Assembly (NCBI GenBank): GCA_026419785.1
Contig: JAODTK010005609.1
Location: 88,261-152,260, forward strand
DNA length: 64,000 bases
Direction: 5' to 3'
Source: Sclerodactyla briareus
Lineage: Eukaryota; Echinodermata; Holothuroidea; Dendrochirotida; Sclerodactylidae
The position numbers were made by a program, and so were the translations under genes. The notes beneath the pieces were generated by a model that was not told the origin of the DNA, ran no database searches, and saw only the letters and a program-made list of their open reading frames with translations. Positions 47,063 to 58,080 of this stretch are shown piece after piece (within the stretch, counting starts at the first letter, position 1; every line of letters begins with the position of its first letter).

Positions 47063-50000
47063 CATACATACATAACGACATACATACATACACATACAAC
47101 AACATACATACTACAAAATAAATACATAAATACATGACATACATACATACATACATACCTACTACATACATACATACATACCTACATAAAAACATACTAC
47201 ATACCTACATACATAATACATACATACATACAGACATACATACATACATTACATACATACATACATACATACATACATTACATACATTAAATACATACAT
47301 ACATACATACCTACAGACACATACATACATACATAACATACCTACAACATACATACATAACATACATACACATACATACATACAACATACATACATTACA
47401 TACATACATACATACATACATACATTACTACATACAACATACCTACATAATACATACATACATACATACATACATCCATACATACATTAATAATACAACA
47501 ACACATAATACATACATACATACAACATACATACATCCATACATAACATAAATACCATTACACATACATACATACTACATACATACATACATACATCACA
47601 TAACATAAAACATACATACATAATACATACAACTACATACATACATACATTACATACATTACATACATAACATACATACATACATACAGACATACAGAAA
47701 TTACATACCATACATACTAATAAATACATACAGACATAAGACCTAATACAGACATACAGACTTACATAACATACATACATACATACATAATACATACATA
47801 CATACATCACTACATACATAATACATACTAACATAACATACATAAATACCTACCTACATACATACATACATACATACAACATAACATACAATACATACAT
47901 AAGACATACATACATACATAAATACTAATACATAATACAATACATACATCATCATCACAGTAACATTACTATCATACCATACATACATACATACATACAT
48001 ACATACTACATACATACAACATACATACATACATCATAAGTAATACAATACATACATACATAATTACATCATACATACCTACATACATACATAACATACA
48101 TACATTACATACATACAACAGACCATACATCATACATACAGACATAATAACATACACATACATACATAACATACAGACACATACATACATACATACATAC
48201 ATAATCACATTCATACAACCTACATACATAACAACATACATACATACATACATACATACATGAATACATGTTACCCATTACCAAATACAACACTACATAC
48301 ATACATACATAAGACAACATACAAAAGTACATACACATACATACATACAACATACTAAAACATCATACATCCATACATACGCACTTACTTACATACATAC
48401 CTACATACATCATACATACATAAATAAATAATACATACATACATTAACATACATACAACAGACATACATACATACATACATACATACATACATACATACA
48501 TACATACATACATACATACATCCATACAACTACATACAAAATACATACATACATACCTACCATACCCTTAATTTCATACCTACATACATACATTAATACA
48601 TATACATTACAACCACATACATACTACATACATGACATACATACTTACCTACATCATACATACATACATAACATACATACATAACAGATACATACATAAA
48701 TACATAATACATTACATACAACATTACATACATATACATAATAACATACATGACATAATACATACATACAGACATACATACATACATACCATACATAATA
48801 CAGACATACATACATACATACATACTACATACATACATACATTACAACAACAGACATTCCATACATTACATACATACCTACATACATACATTACATACAT
48901 ACATACATAATACCTAATACATCAACATACATACATCACATACAACATACATACATTACCTACATAATAATAAATACATACATACATACATACATACATA
49001 CATACACAATTACATACATACAATACATACATACCACAACATACATACTACATAAATACATACATAACAGAAATACATACATACATAAATCATACATACA
49101 TACATAACTACAGACCTTTACACAACATACATACATACATACATACATACATACATTACATCAACATACATACAGACATACTACATACATACATACATAC
49201 ATACATACATCTACATACATACATACATACCTACATAAATACATCATAATACATACATACATACATAACATACCATATCATACATACATACATACCATTA
49301 CATACATACAACAATGTAGACTAGGCCGTTAGCACAGGCGCACACACAGATATGTGAATGCCAGGAATAAAGGAAATCTAGTTTCACTAAGCAACGGTGG
49401 ATAACATTATATCAATGCTTGCAAGTATGCCAGCCACGTAAACCAAATATAACCAATAGGACAGTGTTATTGCTAATCGATGTAATCTTCATGTAGGGCC
49501 ATCCATCGTGGCAAGGAAGTAAATAGAGGAAAGAAAACAAACAAGGACAAAAAAACATGACCGTCCTCACAAAAAAAGCGCCATCCTCCAACAAACAAGG
49601 ACCATCCTCCACACAAACAAGGACCATCCTCACAAAAACAAGGACCATCTCACCCAAACAAGGAACATACTCCAAACAAACAAGGACCATCTTCAAACAA
49701 AAAAGGAACATACTCAACAAAAACAAGACCGTCCTCACACAAACAAGGAAACCTACACACAAACAAGGAACATATTCACACAAACAAGGAACATACTCAA
49801 CAACAAGGACGGTCCTCACAAACAAGGACCATACTCACACAAACAATGACATCCTCACACAAACAAGGACCATCCTCACACAAACAAGGACCATCTTCAA
49901 ACAAACAAGGACATCCTCACCACAAACAAGGACCTCCTAACAAAAACAATGGACAGTCATCAAACAAACAAGGACCATCCTCACACAAACAAGGACCATC

Positions 50001-53000
50001 CGCACACAAAACAAGGACCATCTTACAAACAATGGACAGGTCCTCACAAAAACAAGGACCATCCTCCACCCAAACAGGGACCATCCTAACTACAAAAATA
50101 ACCATCTTCATACAAACCATGACCCATCCTCACACAAACAAGACATCCTCATAACAAACAAGGACAGTCCCGTTTGAAGGTGCATTACCTCAGGAGGGTG
50201 TGTATTTAAACAAACGCCCTCGGTTGACCAGTTCTCACATATGCACACGTACACACGCACAAACACAACTTAACTACATGGGGACTCCAACAGAATGCAG
50301 AGATCAATAAGATGGCACACCAGATTCTGCAAGCAGAATGGGCAATTGATGAAGTGCGGTGGATCAACGAGTGTATTCCTCGGGTGGGGAAACCTGGGAG
50401 TCTGTGATCGGGTCTTGTTCATGAATCAGCCTGCAAGAACCCAAGACCCCCCCCCAATACAATATTACCTGAAAGACAATGTTGGCTTGAATGAAAGTAC
50501 CTTTCACTCAGGACCAAATTGAGGCCAGGGACCGAATGGGAATGGAGACAGACAATAAACTAATCAATGTGCCCCTTCAATTGATTCAAGAGAGTAGCTG
50601 ATTCGAGGAGAGATGAGCACCACATGCACAGCAATTGCAGCCTTTAACGTTTTATTTCAGGATGCGACCGTCTTCTTCTTATGACAAAATGAACAAAGTG
50701 CTTGTAAAGCACTGACTTAGTTGCTGATTATCTTGAAAGCCCTTGTAACAGAATACCATCCAACCAAATCTGAAGAGTAATTTGCTGCTGTTTCGCCAGG
50801 AAAACACCTCGTTTTCAAAGTCTCAAGATAGGCCAGCTAGTGCCCCTTCCCCCCTCCCCCACTCTCAACACTTTATACAATTTAGCGATTTCTACAATAT
50901 CCAAAATGGCCACCCCAATAGAGCCATCTCCAAGACCAGTCCGATTAACAGGCACCAATTAGATATTGACTTTTATGAGATTATATGAGAATGAAGAGCG
51001 TAGTGTCTCAAAGGCAGGTTTTTATACACAGGTTCCTCACTGATTCCCTGATACTATCCCTCACCTCAGGGATATCATGGTTTTTGCCTTCTCCATTACA
51101 ACCGCGTTGGTTACCGGAAAATTGTCTGTGTTCGGGGCAATAACTCTTTTCCGCTTTATCCGATTGATCTGGAACATGGCACACATGTTCGCCCCCTAGG
51201 TAAATCTCCGATGGATTTGATGAAAGTGGGCTTGTGCCATGACTGAATGCCCTCTATTTCCCAGGTTTAAAAACAAAAAAGTGGAGGGGGTTTTTTTTTT
51301 TTGGTCGATTATACAGAACTTGGTGAGTGGGGACTTCAGATGGTTCCCCAAAACCGGCCAATGATTTCAAGGTCAACGGAGGCCAACTTCGCGAGGAAAT
51401 GAGGTTTGTCCGATGAAAACATGATAATAATTTTACAAGGGTCCAAAGTCACGCAAATATCCACAAATTTTCTACTTTTTCGGATTTGAACAAAACCTGA
51501 ACATCGTGGGGGTGACTTAGAGTAGCCCTCTTCCCATTGTATAAAGTGGGGATTGGGATGTTTACAGTTGAATGTCTACCGCAGGGGATGATATAGTTAT
51601 CATGCGGGTTGGGCAAGGTTTGACTCAAAGCATCACCTACCATGCCTTGGTCATCGTAGTAGGCCAGTTGGCTGAAAGTCTCCAATCCTCTGAGTGAGGG
51701 GAGAAGTATCAGAGGAAAGGTGACAAACATGATTGTTTTCCCAAATTCTTTAATTATCACATGTTCTTTTCCCCATAAAATCAGGCAGTGGCCCAGTTCC
51801 AAAACATCGGGAACCATATTATAGGATGGACTGGTACAGCTTGTTTTAACATCCCCTTTGAACAGCCTGCCTACATTCAAACACCCCAATTTATTATAGA
51901 GCCGTTACCCACTTGGACCAATTAAACCAGCCCAACAAAACCCCATGTATATTTATAGCACCTACAGCATTTATATAGAGTCATTGAATTAAAAGGACAA
52001 CTGCAGGATGATTGATAAAGGGCTAATAAATAGCTGGATAAAAATGGATGCGTTCGTTCCAACGGAATTTCAACGACTCCCCTTTACCGAGTAACAGTCC
52101 TTTAGAAGTTTGTGTATTGTGAAGCTGTGTATTGGGCAAGATTAGAAAGTATCCCATCATGCTATAAGAAATGATGTCATATTGTGCACACCTGCAACCA
52201 TTCTTTGTTTTCTATTTAAATTGAAACATTCATTTCACTTCGACAAGCATGTAGTCTATGAATGAGGAATACTGAGTAGGATTGGTAAGGTGTTGAATAG
52301 TTACTGTGTAAGAGAAAGCAACATAACTTCTGCTAAATGTTGACTTATTCAACAAAATGAAACAATGAAATTCATACATACTTTCCGGTGTTGTCCATGT
52401 GTACTTCATGCGTTATTGTGCAATGGGATTCTCGCCCAATTTCTCTGCTTGATGACCCAAACTTTGAAGCCAATAACTCCACATAGGACACACAACAACG
52501 TATTGGAATGGGGTTTGGACCTATAGATACAGTTTTCCACTCCATGATATAACTTATATTGTATCCAACCTGGCCGTTGTCCTTTTAAACTACCTATTCA
52601 TACTTGAAGTGTCCTAATTGTACACCACCTTACATAGTACAAATACAGGGTTGATAAAGTCCACAGCAGGAAGAAGGAATAAATCCAAACAGAACCAATA
52701 TAGTAAGGCAAGGGGAATAGGTCCAGCCAGAGCAAGGCCAACTGTATCAATTCGTCATTGAGGCATCATATCACATGACCTCTGAATTGGTCCCCCTATG
52801 TTTTTTTTTCTTTGTTTCGACACATGTAAAGTTCCATTCAGCCTTTATTCTTGTCCTCCTTCCCACCACGAAGTTATATATATATAATTTTTTTTTTATT
52901 TATATATAATATATTATTTGACTGATACAAGACTACAATTGAAATTAAAAATCTGTGTCAACAATAGTATTAGGTAAAATTTGTAATTTTGGGTGGAATA

Positions 53001-55454
53001 GGGTCAAAACATATCCAATGGGTTGCAGAAAGCCGGCGTCTTTTTTTTAATTCACACGGACGCTCACCATCTTCTCGAAGCGAGAAATTATTTTAGTGCT
53101 GTAATTTCTGACTGACAGTTCATCCTGTATATGAGGTATCAAACTATGGCATTTTTCTTCCATATCATAGAGGCTTTATGTCAGGGATATTCCGAAGGCT
53201 GCATGCATTGTACCTTTAAAGATGGGTTCAGCGGGTGCCCCCCGAATTACCTATACAGACACAACCTGTTTTTCGGATGCGCAGATGGCGAAACCCTCCA
53301 TGCCACAATTGTCTCCAAGCTACAGTGACAAATATGATTCCAAGACTGCTCGCTTCCAGGTTCACGTGTGCATCTGAAAAGGCAAACTTAAAATTATTGT
53401 GAGATAAGGTATTTTTGCCTTTTTTCATAAATCAATAAACAAATACAGGAGGGAGGTGAGATTAATGTTGGGGAGATGTTGTTGTTTTCCGCCAGTGCCT
53501 ACCCCTACTAGGGAAATCACTTTGGACTGGGCAATCTGGAGTTCAACTCAACTGAGGAGTACCTAGTATGAACTGTGCACAGCAAAATATTACACATTTT
53601 CCAACTGTTATGAAATCTCCAAGTAGCATAGCATGAACTACACAGCATATAGTATGGTTAGGTCATTGGGAGAGTTTTGAAACTTCTTTCAATTGTACAT
53701 TTATATCAGTCAATACGATAGATTACTACAGTGAAAATAAGAAAGACGATAGGGTTGCCAGCCAGGACTACTGTAAAAGATTGCCAGATGTTCAAATGGC
53801 GCGGGGTTGGGGTGCAGAGTGCAATATGGGGTAAGTTGAGTAAGTGGAAAATAGATTGGGTAGCTTCTTGGCTGGAGGAGAGGACATGAAAAAAATAGAG
53901 GCTGAATGGAACTTGAAGCTCAATGAGCCAGATTCTAACAGTGGTCATTCTTTGTCTTGTTTGGATAGGTATATTCACCAAGAAAGCTCTCATTCCTCTC
54001 CCCAGTTCACGTCCCCTTTTCACTAACAGTGTAATGACAGAAATAGATTTGTGACAAAATATCTCACCACTGAGGCCACCCCAGATGGAGTTGGCTGTTA
54101 TCGATGCATTCCCACTGTCAACACACAGAGAGACTAAAAAGAAAAAAAAATATGGTATATTAGATAATGCTAAATGGTGACCAGAGAACAAAATGTTAGC
54201 GTTTCCTGGGGCAGCTACAAGGGGGGGAAACCCTGACTCCCAAGCACTCCAACATAAAAGACAACAAATATAATTTGGCTGAATAGCTTTTTTTAAATAT
54301 AGCTTGTCGGACATGCAGACAGACAGACAGATTATGCATGCATTTGACCAAGTTCATGATATAGATGTTTACCTAAGTACAATATCTCCCCCCAATAATA
54401 ATTGGGGGGGGGGGGGGGACACTGTGGGCAGCACCTAGCTAGGGGCTCATCATCAAGGGCACAACCAACGTTCATGAAGGCCTTCATACAAGATGGTTCT
54501 TTACCAAACAAAAACCCTTCATCACTGCTTGAACTCCTCAACTTTCAACGAGTGTGATGCCCTTGCATATAATCCAACACCTCAGCCCAAGCCTAACATG
54601 TCCGGATGACATGATCAGTCAACAGAGGACGACATATATTGTATCTAGTATATAATACACACCATCCCTTTAAGACAATGGTCATGCAACAGATAACTTT
54701 AAAACGGCACAGATGGAAAAAAACATGTAAAAGAAACACAACCAAAATTTGGTCATTCTGGCATGTGTCCTTGTTCACTTAAATGAATCATAACTGATGA
54801 CATCACCAGAGTAACAATGCAAATGTCGCTTATTGACTCCACACAGTAAATGCTGATATTTTGCACCATCATAGCAGAAAAATATTAAAAAATTAGTTAA
54901 TATTCATGAATGAAATTAAAGAAGAAATTATTCTATCATATCTTGTTTCAATCAGATCCCATTGTCAGTTCTTTTGTCACTAGGTGTAAAAAATTAATGT
55001 TTGGTTAACTTTTATTACAAAGGGTCCTCGGTTACTCTTGCGACGTCACAAGGCACATTGCACTATAGCAAAATTGCCTCTTTTTCACACTAGAATCGGC
55101 TGAAATCTTTCTGAGGTTCGGGTTTCCCAAATAAGCTAGATATAAGACACCAAAATAGCAGAAGTTAGTTTACATGACATTGTACTTCATAGTTGCCTGC
55201 AACTACACAGGGAATGATAATTCTCACTTACAGGACTCGTCACTTTCCAGTGAAGGATACTCTTCACATTCCTTGATGGTGACAGTTATACCACTCAGGG
55301 AGGCAGATGACCCTGTGGTGGTCTTCCTCTTAGGGGGCTTGGCCCTGCGCAGACTGCTGGATACCTCAGGGGGACCATAGAAGATGATGTTGCGATAGCG
55401 TTTGAAGGCTCATCCAGAATGGTGGTACAGGTCACCCATCGGAAGGAGTAGAAT
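40286..55454 (-). CDS. HEXB: Beta-hexosaminidase (HEXA/HEXB-like, GH20), seven exons; both ends missing
   Basis: Lysosomal beta-N-acetylhexosaminidase removes terminal GlcNAc/GalNAc from gangliosides and glycans. The seven exons in transcript order are 55454-55232, 54133-54070, 51689-51641, 50430-50321, 44417-44316, 43803-43487 and ~40421-40286. They give ~330 of the usual ~530 residues: the N-terminal domain ([21 protein letters not shown]), [91 protein letters not shown] and [14 protein letters not shown]. The acid pair in GGDEV is the GH20 catalytic Asp-Glu. Intron phases agree at several junctions, as in vertebrate HEXA. The signal-peptide exon and the C-terminal part (expected SAPWYL, GGEACMWGEY and WPRA blocks) were not found. 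HEXA and HEXB cannot be told apart here, so the symbol is provisional. Confidence 0.88.
40700..41480 (-). mobile_element. LINE reverse transcriptase C-terminal fragment in hexosaminidase intron
   Basis: On the - strand, across frameshifts: [51 protein letters not shown], then later [10 protein letters not shown] and a lysine/arginine-rich end. This matches the LINE pattern ...KI.VY.AVVL.TLLYGSE.W..YR.....LE.FHQR.LR.I. It sits between two hexosaminidase exons in the same orientation. 5' truncated and dead. Confidence 0.7.
42280..42765 (+). repeat. ~110-150-bp tandem repeat, four units, in hexosaminidase intron
   Basis: Units begin near 42283, 42385, 42492 and 42633. Each has 'aaaatggc(c/t)gcc' (degraded in the first), 'ggtggggtcccatggggcgaaaacgaaagttggtc.caaa.cgat.gccatgttcc' and a tail 'cgc..at.a.cgataaaaagttt'. 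The - and + strand frames of 150 and 84 codons here are repeat artefacts. Confidence 0.85.
43487..43803 (-). CDS. HEXB: Hexosaminidase exon: YTQEDV to [10 protein letters not shown] (catalytic)
   Basis: The longest exon. It reads [20 protein letters not shown], a disturbed RLRGIRVIPEF block, [42 protein letters not shown] and a [10 protein letters not shown] block. In the last block one base is lost, so it reads IHTGV-DEV. The catalytic Asp-Glu pair of GH20 enzymes lies here. Bounded by CCTAG and TTG|GTAAGG. At least three small indels are needed to keep one frame. Confidence 0.9.
44316..44417 (-). CDS. HEXB: Hexosaminidase exon: [17 protein letters not shown]
   Basis: A clean 34-codon exon bounded by TTGCTGCAG and CAG|GTAACA. 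It encodes [17 protein letters not shown] then [17 protein letters not shown], the strand-helix of the GH20 barrel with the FHWHI-D signature. It shows no indels and is the best-preserved exon of the gene. Confidence 0.95.
45715..45791 (+). repeat. GACA microsatellite joined to a 43-nt poly-A tract
   Basis: 'ccagacagacagacagatggac' followed by A9-C-A~43. It lies in the intron between hexosaminidase exons 50.3 and 44.4 kb. A similar 'agacagac...gatggac' phrase ends other repeats at about 39065 and 54311. Confidence 0.85.
46330..49310 (+). repeat. ~3-kb CATA tetranucleotide array in hexosaminidase intron
   Basis: About 3 kb of (CATA)n, with variants catacc, cataga and catcca and frequent one-base gains or losses. 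Long perfect runs occur at about 47035-47075 and 48465-48520. All reading frames inside (Y/M/C/V-rich or T/Y/I/H-rich) are artefacts. The array begins directly after a diverged interspersed repeat ending near 46330. Confidence 0.97.
49550..50170 (+). repeat. 21-bp minisatellite (ACAAACAAGGACCATCCTCAC)n
   Basis: About 28 copies of ACAAACAAGGACCATCCTCAC with substitutions (CATACTCA, CATCTTCA, GACCGTCC). It lies in the same intron as the CATA array. Frames of 127 (+), 102 (+) and 137 (-) codons are repeat-derived. Confidence 0.95.
50321..50430 (-). CDS. HEXB: Hexosaminidase exon: PRFPHRGI segment
   Basis: The acceptor GTTCTTGCAG ends at 50431 and the donor is AATCTG|GTGTGC. Allowing small indels, it encodes NKTRITDSPRFPHRGI, then a scrambled equivalent of LVDTARHFI, and NCPFCLQNL. 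The following exon continues DAMAYN in phase 0. The PRFPHRG motif starts the catalytic barrel; the substrate-binding arginine expected in DTxRH falls where the frame is disturbed. Confidence 0.8.
50431..51640 (-). other. Hexosaminidase intron
   Basis: A 1.2-kb intron between the GTAGGT donor and the TTCTTGCAG acceptor. It includes part of the dispersed repeat at about 51115-51480 ('cgcaataactctttt...tccgattgatctggaacatggcacacatg', 'acagaacttggtgagtggggac'). No exon seen. Confidence 0.6.
51115..51480. repeat. Copy of the 'ACTTGGTGGGTG...CAAGGTC' dispersed family
   Basis: It shares its order and phrases with the copies at 21985-22560 and 63300-64000: a 'ttatccgattgatctggaacatggcacacatgttcg' head, then 'gattatacagaacttggtgagtggggac', 'gatttcaaggtcaacggaggcca'. 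Non-coding. Confidence 0.65.
51641..51689 (-). CDS. HEXB: Hexosaminidase mini-exon: [16 protein letters not shown]
   Basis: A 49-nt exon between CCCCTCACTCAG and ATG|GTAGGT, encoding [16 protein letters not shown] after a split arginine codon. The RGLETFSQL block is nearly invariant in animal hexosaminidases and is cut at the same place as in vertebrate HEXA, before GLETF. No indel is seen. Confidence 0.9.
51690..54067 (-). other. Hexosaminidase intron
   Basis: A 2.4-kb intron with no other exon recognised. It contains T/A-rich low complexity at about 52870-52916. A + strand frame at 53131-53328 shows no recognised domain. Confidence 0.55.
54068..54133 (-). CDS. HEXB: Hexosaminidase exon: [20 protein letters not shown]
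   Basis: The acceptor TTTCTTTTTAG ends at 54134. Two bases complete the split codon, then [20 protein letters not shown]. The next exon supplies RGLETF, so the phase fits if the exon ends at 54070. The donor reads AG-TG-GTGAG, as if two bases were inserted before a normal GTGAG. An N-glycosylation sequon (NAS) is present. Confidence 0.85.
54140..55225 (-). other. Hexosaminidase intron
   Basis: A 1.1-kb intron between the SDES exon and the SLCVDSG exon. It contains a 13-nt G tract at about 54406-54418 and a GACA run at about 54315-54330. No exon-like sequence. Confidence 0.55.
55232..55454 (-). CDS. HEXB: Hexosaminidase exon: N-terminal domain (CTTILDE...YPSLESDES)
   Basis: The acceptor TTGTTCAG ends at 55455. 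The exon reads [15 protein letters not shown], then (after one missing G near 55409) [12 protein letters not shown], a lysine/arginine-rich linker [13 protein letters not shown], and [19 protein letters not shown]. The donor is T|GTAAGTG, splitting the codon after DES. The cysteines and the AF-RY-..IF block are typical of the small N-terminal GH20b domain. Confidence 0.85.
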
Positions 55455-55477
55455 CTGAACAACAAGCAATAGAGCAT

Positions 55478-55790
55478 AGAGATTGGATTAGCTCAGGCGG
55501 TACAGCTTGTAGACTGTGATCAGAAGAGTTATCACACAGAGCCGATCAGCTCTTCGGAAGTCTTTGGGCAAGATTTGCCCCTCACTCCATGCCCCTCTCA
55601 ACTCAGGTGCTATATGGGGACCTGTGAGGACCTTGAATACAACCGGCGCTATATTAGCTGCTGCCACATACTCTCTGGGTTGTCGGAGTGCATACAGTCT
55701 AGATCAGGGATATATCTTCAAAGTGCTTTGAGCACTACGTGGAAAGGCACGATGTGAGTACCCAAATATTATATTTTTTCATTCATAAAT
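55478..55790 (+). mobile_element. tRNA-derived SINE
   Basis: It begins with a tRNA-like head 'gattagctcaggcggtacagcttgtagactgtgatc' (A-box-like TAGCTCAGGCGGTA; the B box is degraded). A body with 'gctgctgccacatactctctgggttgtcggagtgc' follows, then a 3' end 'aaagtgctttgagcactacgtggaaaggc'. That 3' end matches the 'gcgctttgagcacttcgtgaaaaggcgctatataag' at 56137-56175. A second, truncated relative lies at 26335-26485. Confidence 0.7.
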
Positions 55791-56129
55791 TGACTACACA
55801 AGCTAACTTTAGTTGGGCCATAACAAATTTGAATCCATTAAGCAGAGAGTGGGAGAGACTAAGAACCCCGTCCTCCCCCCTGCCAGGACAATTCACCCAA
55901 TTTCCCACTGTCAATTTGTTATGTAGAGCTCCATAGGTTCCCACTTTTCCAACAGAATTTATGCCTCATTGTAAAAACAATTGGCTGATTCAATTTTTTG
56001 TTGTTGGGGACAAAATGTCAACATTGTGAGTTTATGTAAAAACAAAACAATGGCCATGCATTTGCAAAATTGCCATTCAGCAGTGCCAAAACTAATATAT
56101 TATGAAGCCCTAAACATCCAGTATTATCA

Positions 56130-56215
56130 TATCTGTAAAGCGCTTTGAGCACTTCGTGAAAAGGCGCTATATAAGCACTGAGATATTATTATTATTATTA
56201 TTATTATTAAACCCG
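56130..56215 (+). mobile_element. SINE/LINE 3'-tail fragment (GCGCTATATAAG + TATTATT repeat)
   Basis: 'gtaaagcgctttgagcacttcgtgaaaaggcgctatataagcactgagatattattattattattattattattaaa'. The terminal ATT microsatellite is the retroposon tail. Only the 3' end of the element is present. Confidence 0.75.
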
Positions 56216-56219
56216 ATCT

Positions 56220-58080
56220 AATCTTGAAGTATTTATTCATTGCATTTCAAGAAAATCACTATTTCCATTGTCTTTGCATGCAGACAGGCAAACACATTAT
56301 TCCAACAAGCACGGTCAGTCAGTCAAATACACTAACTGGTAACTCCAAATTTGAAAAGAGCGAATTCTGTACAGTCAGTGGATAAATGCCATTATGTACC
56401 AATGATGACTTTGAAAAATAGTAGTACACTGTACATTGTATGATTGATTATCGATGTCGATATCAAAATTTCTTCAGTAGTCTTTCTTCTAAGTTTGGGT
56501 TTTCCCATGGATTATCTGTGCCAGTCAGGGAAACCTGGTCTCTAGCCAAATCCTCAAGTCCAAACAGCCGAGTCCAGAGTCCGAGTCACCGAATCCCGAG
56601 TCAGGTTCCTCAAATCAGTCTCGGAGAACAAGACGGGCTGGAATCCTCCAACCCTGCCTACATGAACCAACAACAATCTTTCACAGTTTCGCCCCCCTCA
56701 CACTGTTCAACAATAACATCCGAAAAGGGGATTGGTTTGCGGTTCATTACTGTAAGAGTGGGTGAAAATGTAAAAATAGGTCCAATGGTTTCCCTCTGCT
56801 GATGAAAGTGTTGAGTGGGGGGAGGGTAAGTGACCACTAACTTTATGAAGGGTACTGATGGCGTACCTCGTACCCCACCAAACCCTCAATGCCATTTGGG
56901 GCCCACTTATTCTTGCAGTTATTCAATTTGTTCCCAACTTACGGGTTTTCAACTCTTCCATTACACCCCCCCTCCTTCTCTCCAATGGCTATGCCACTGC
57001 TTGATACCATGGTATACTACTCCGAGACAAGGGATCACAAAATAAGACAGGGGATGAAATTAGGAACCTGTAGGCATTGCATACATCAAAATTGCCTACA
57101 ATTTAGGTTCTTCCCTGGACGGTCCACTACTCTGCAGTTGCTTCATGCATTGGGGTAAGTGGACGAATATGTTAGCTAGAGGAGGAAGCCTGGAGTGTAT
57201 TCATCTCTACCTTTGGATTTCATGGAGAATTTTAATGAAATAGTTGTATTTGTCTGTTGAAAAACGAAACGGGTCATAGCGCTTACGGAGGTCAAACCCG
57301 AAATTATAATCTTGCAGAGGACTAAGTCGTAAAAAAACTGCCTGTGACTTTGATTGTGTGAAATTCTTCATTGACTTAGTGTGTAAATTACCGCCCTGAC
57401 GGTATCGTCCCAGCTAAAAAACGAGACAACCTTCACCCCAGTAGTTTCTTATCCAACTGGGGGTAATAATCATGGTTGTTGTAATTGCATGGATCTTACT
57501 ATATGGTTGACAGTTGTTCACAGGTGGTAGTGATTGTCACTCCAACAAGCACCACCTATCAACAAGTGGCGGTTTGAATTGTTCCACTTGGAAGGATTCA
57601 TCCACCACTCTCAGCAGGAATTTTAATCACCGGTAGACATGTGCAGGAAAGAGTGCATATCCCATACCCAGTGGGCCTTCGGGTATCAGAAGGTCAGAGG
57701 GGTTATAAGGAATTGGCTTCCACGGTCTGAAGAGGTAGCTGGAGTGTATATATAGATATGTAGCTTATGGTTAGTGTTAGGGTTCTCTTTGGTTCACAAA
57801 AGTCCCTCTAGTAGCATTCTATGATGGGAGCGAATACCATGGGTAGCCTTCTACTGCAGGTCAGTAGCAGAGGCAATGAGTACATTTGTGACCAGTAAAC
57901 CCTATTCGTGCGGACATGCAATGAATTATCATTTCTTTGGTAATCTTTGGTAAATAAAATGAGGATTTGTTTCAATTGACCCACTCGAAATACTTTATTT
58001 TACAATCTCTCTCGCTCTAATATCCTCACGCCAAAAGCTCCTAAATTCCGACTATATAAAATATGTAACCTGCTTTGAAT
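56220..58080. other. No supported gene
   Basis: Upstream side of the hexosaminidase gene. Its signal-peptide exon should lie on the - strand somewhere here or beyond, but I could not identify one. Reading frames at 56440-56802 and 56830-57158 have no recognised domain. Confidence 0.4.

Noticed and set aside
47134..48910. Y/M/C/V- and T/Y/I/H-rich frames up to 118 codons
   Set aside because: Translations of the CATA microsatellite, with no protein-like complexity.
49412..50154. Frames of 102-137 codons, K/T/Q-rich (+) or V/L/C-rich (-)
   Set aside because: Generated by the 21-bp minisatellite.
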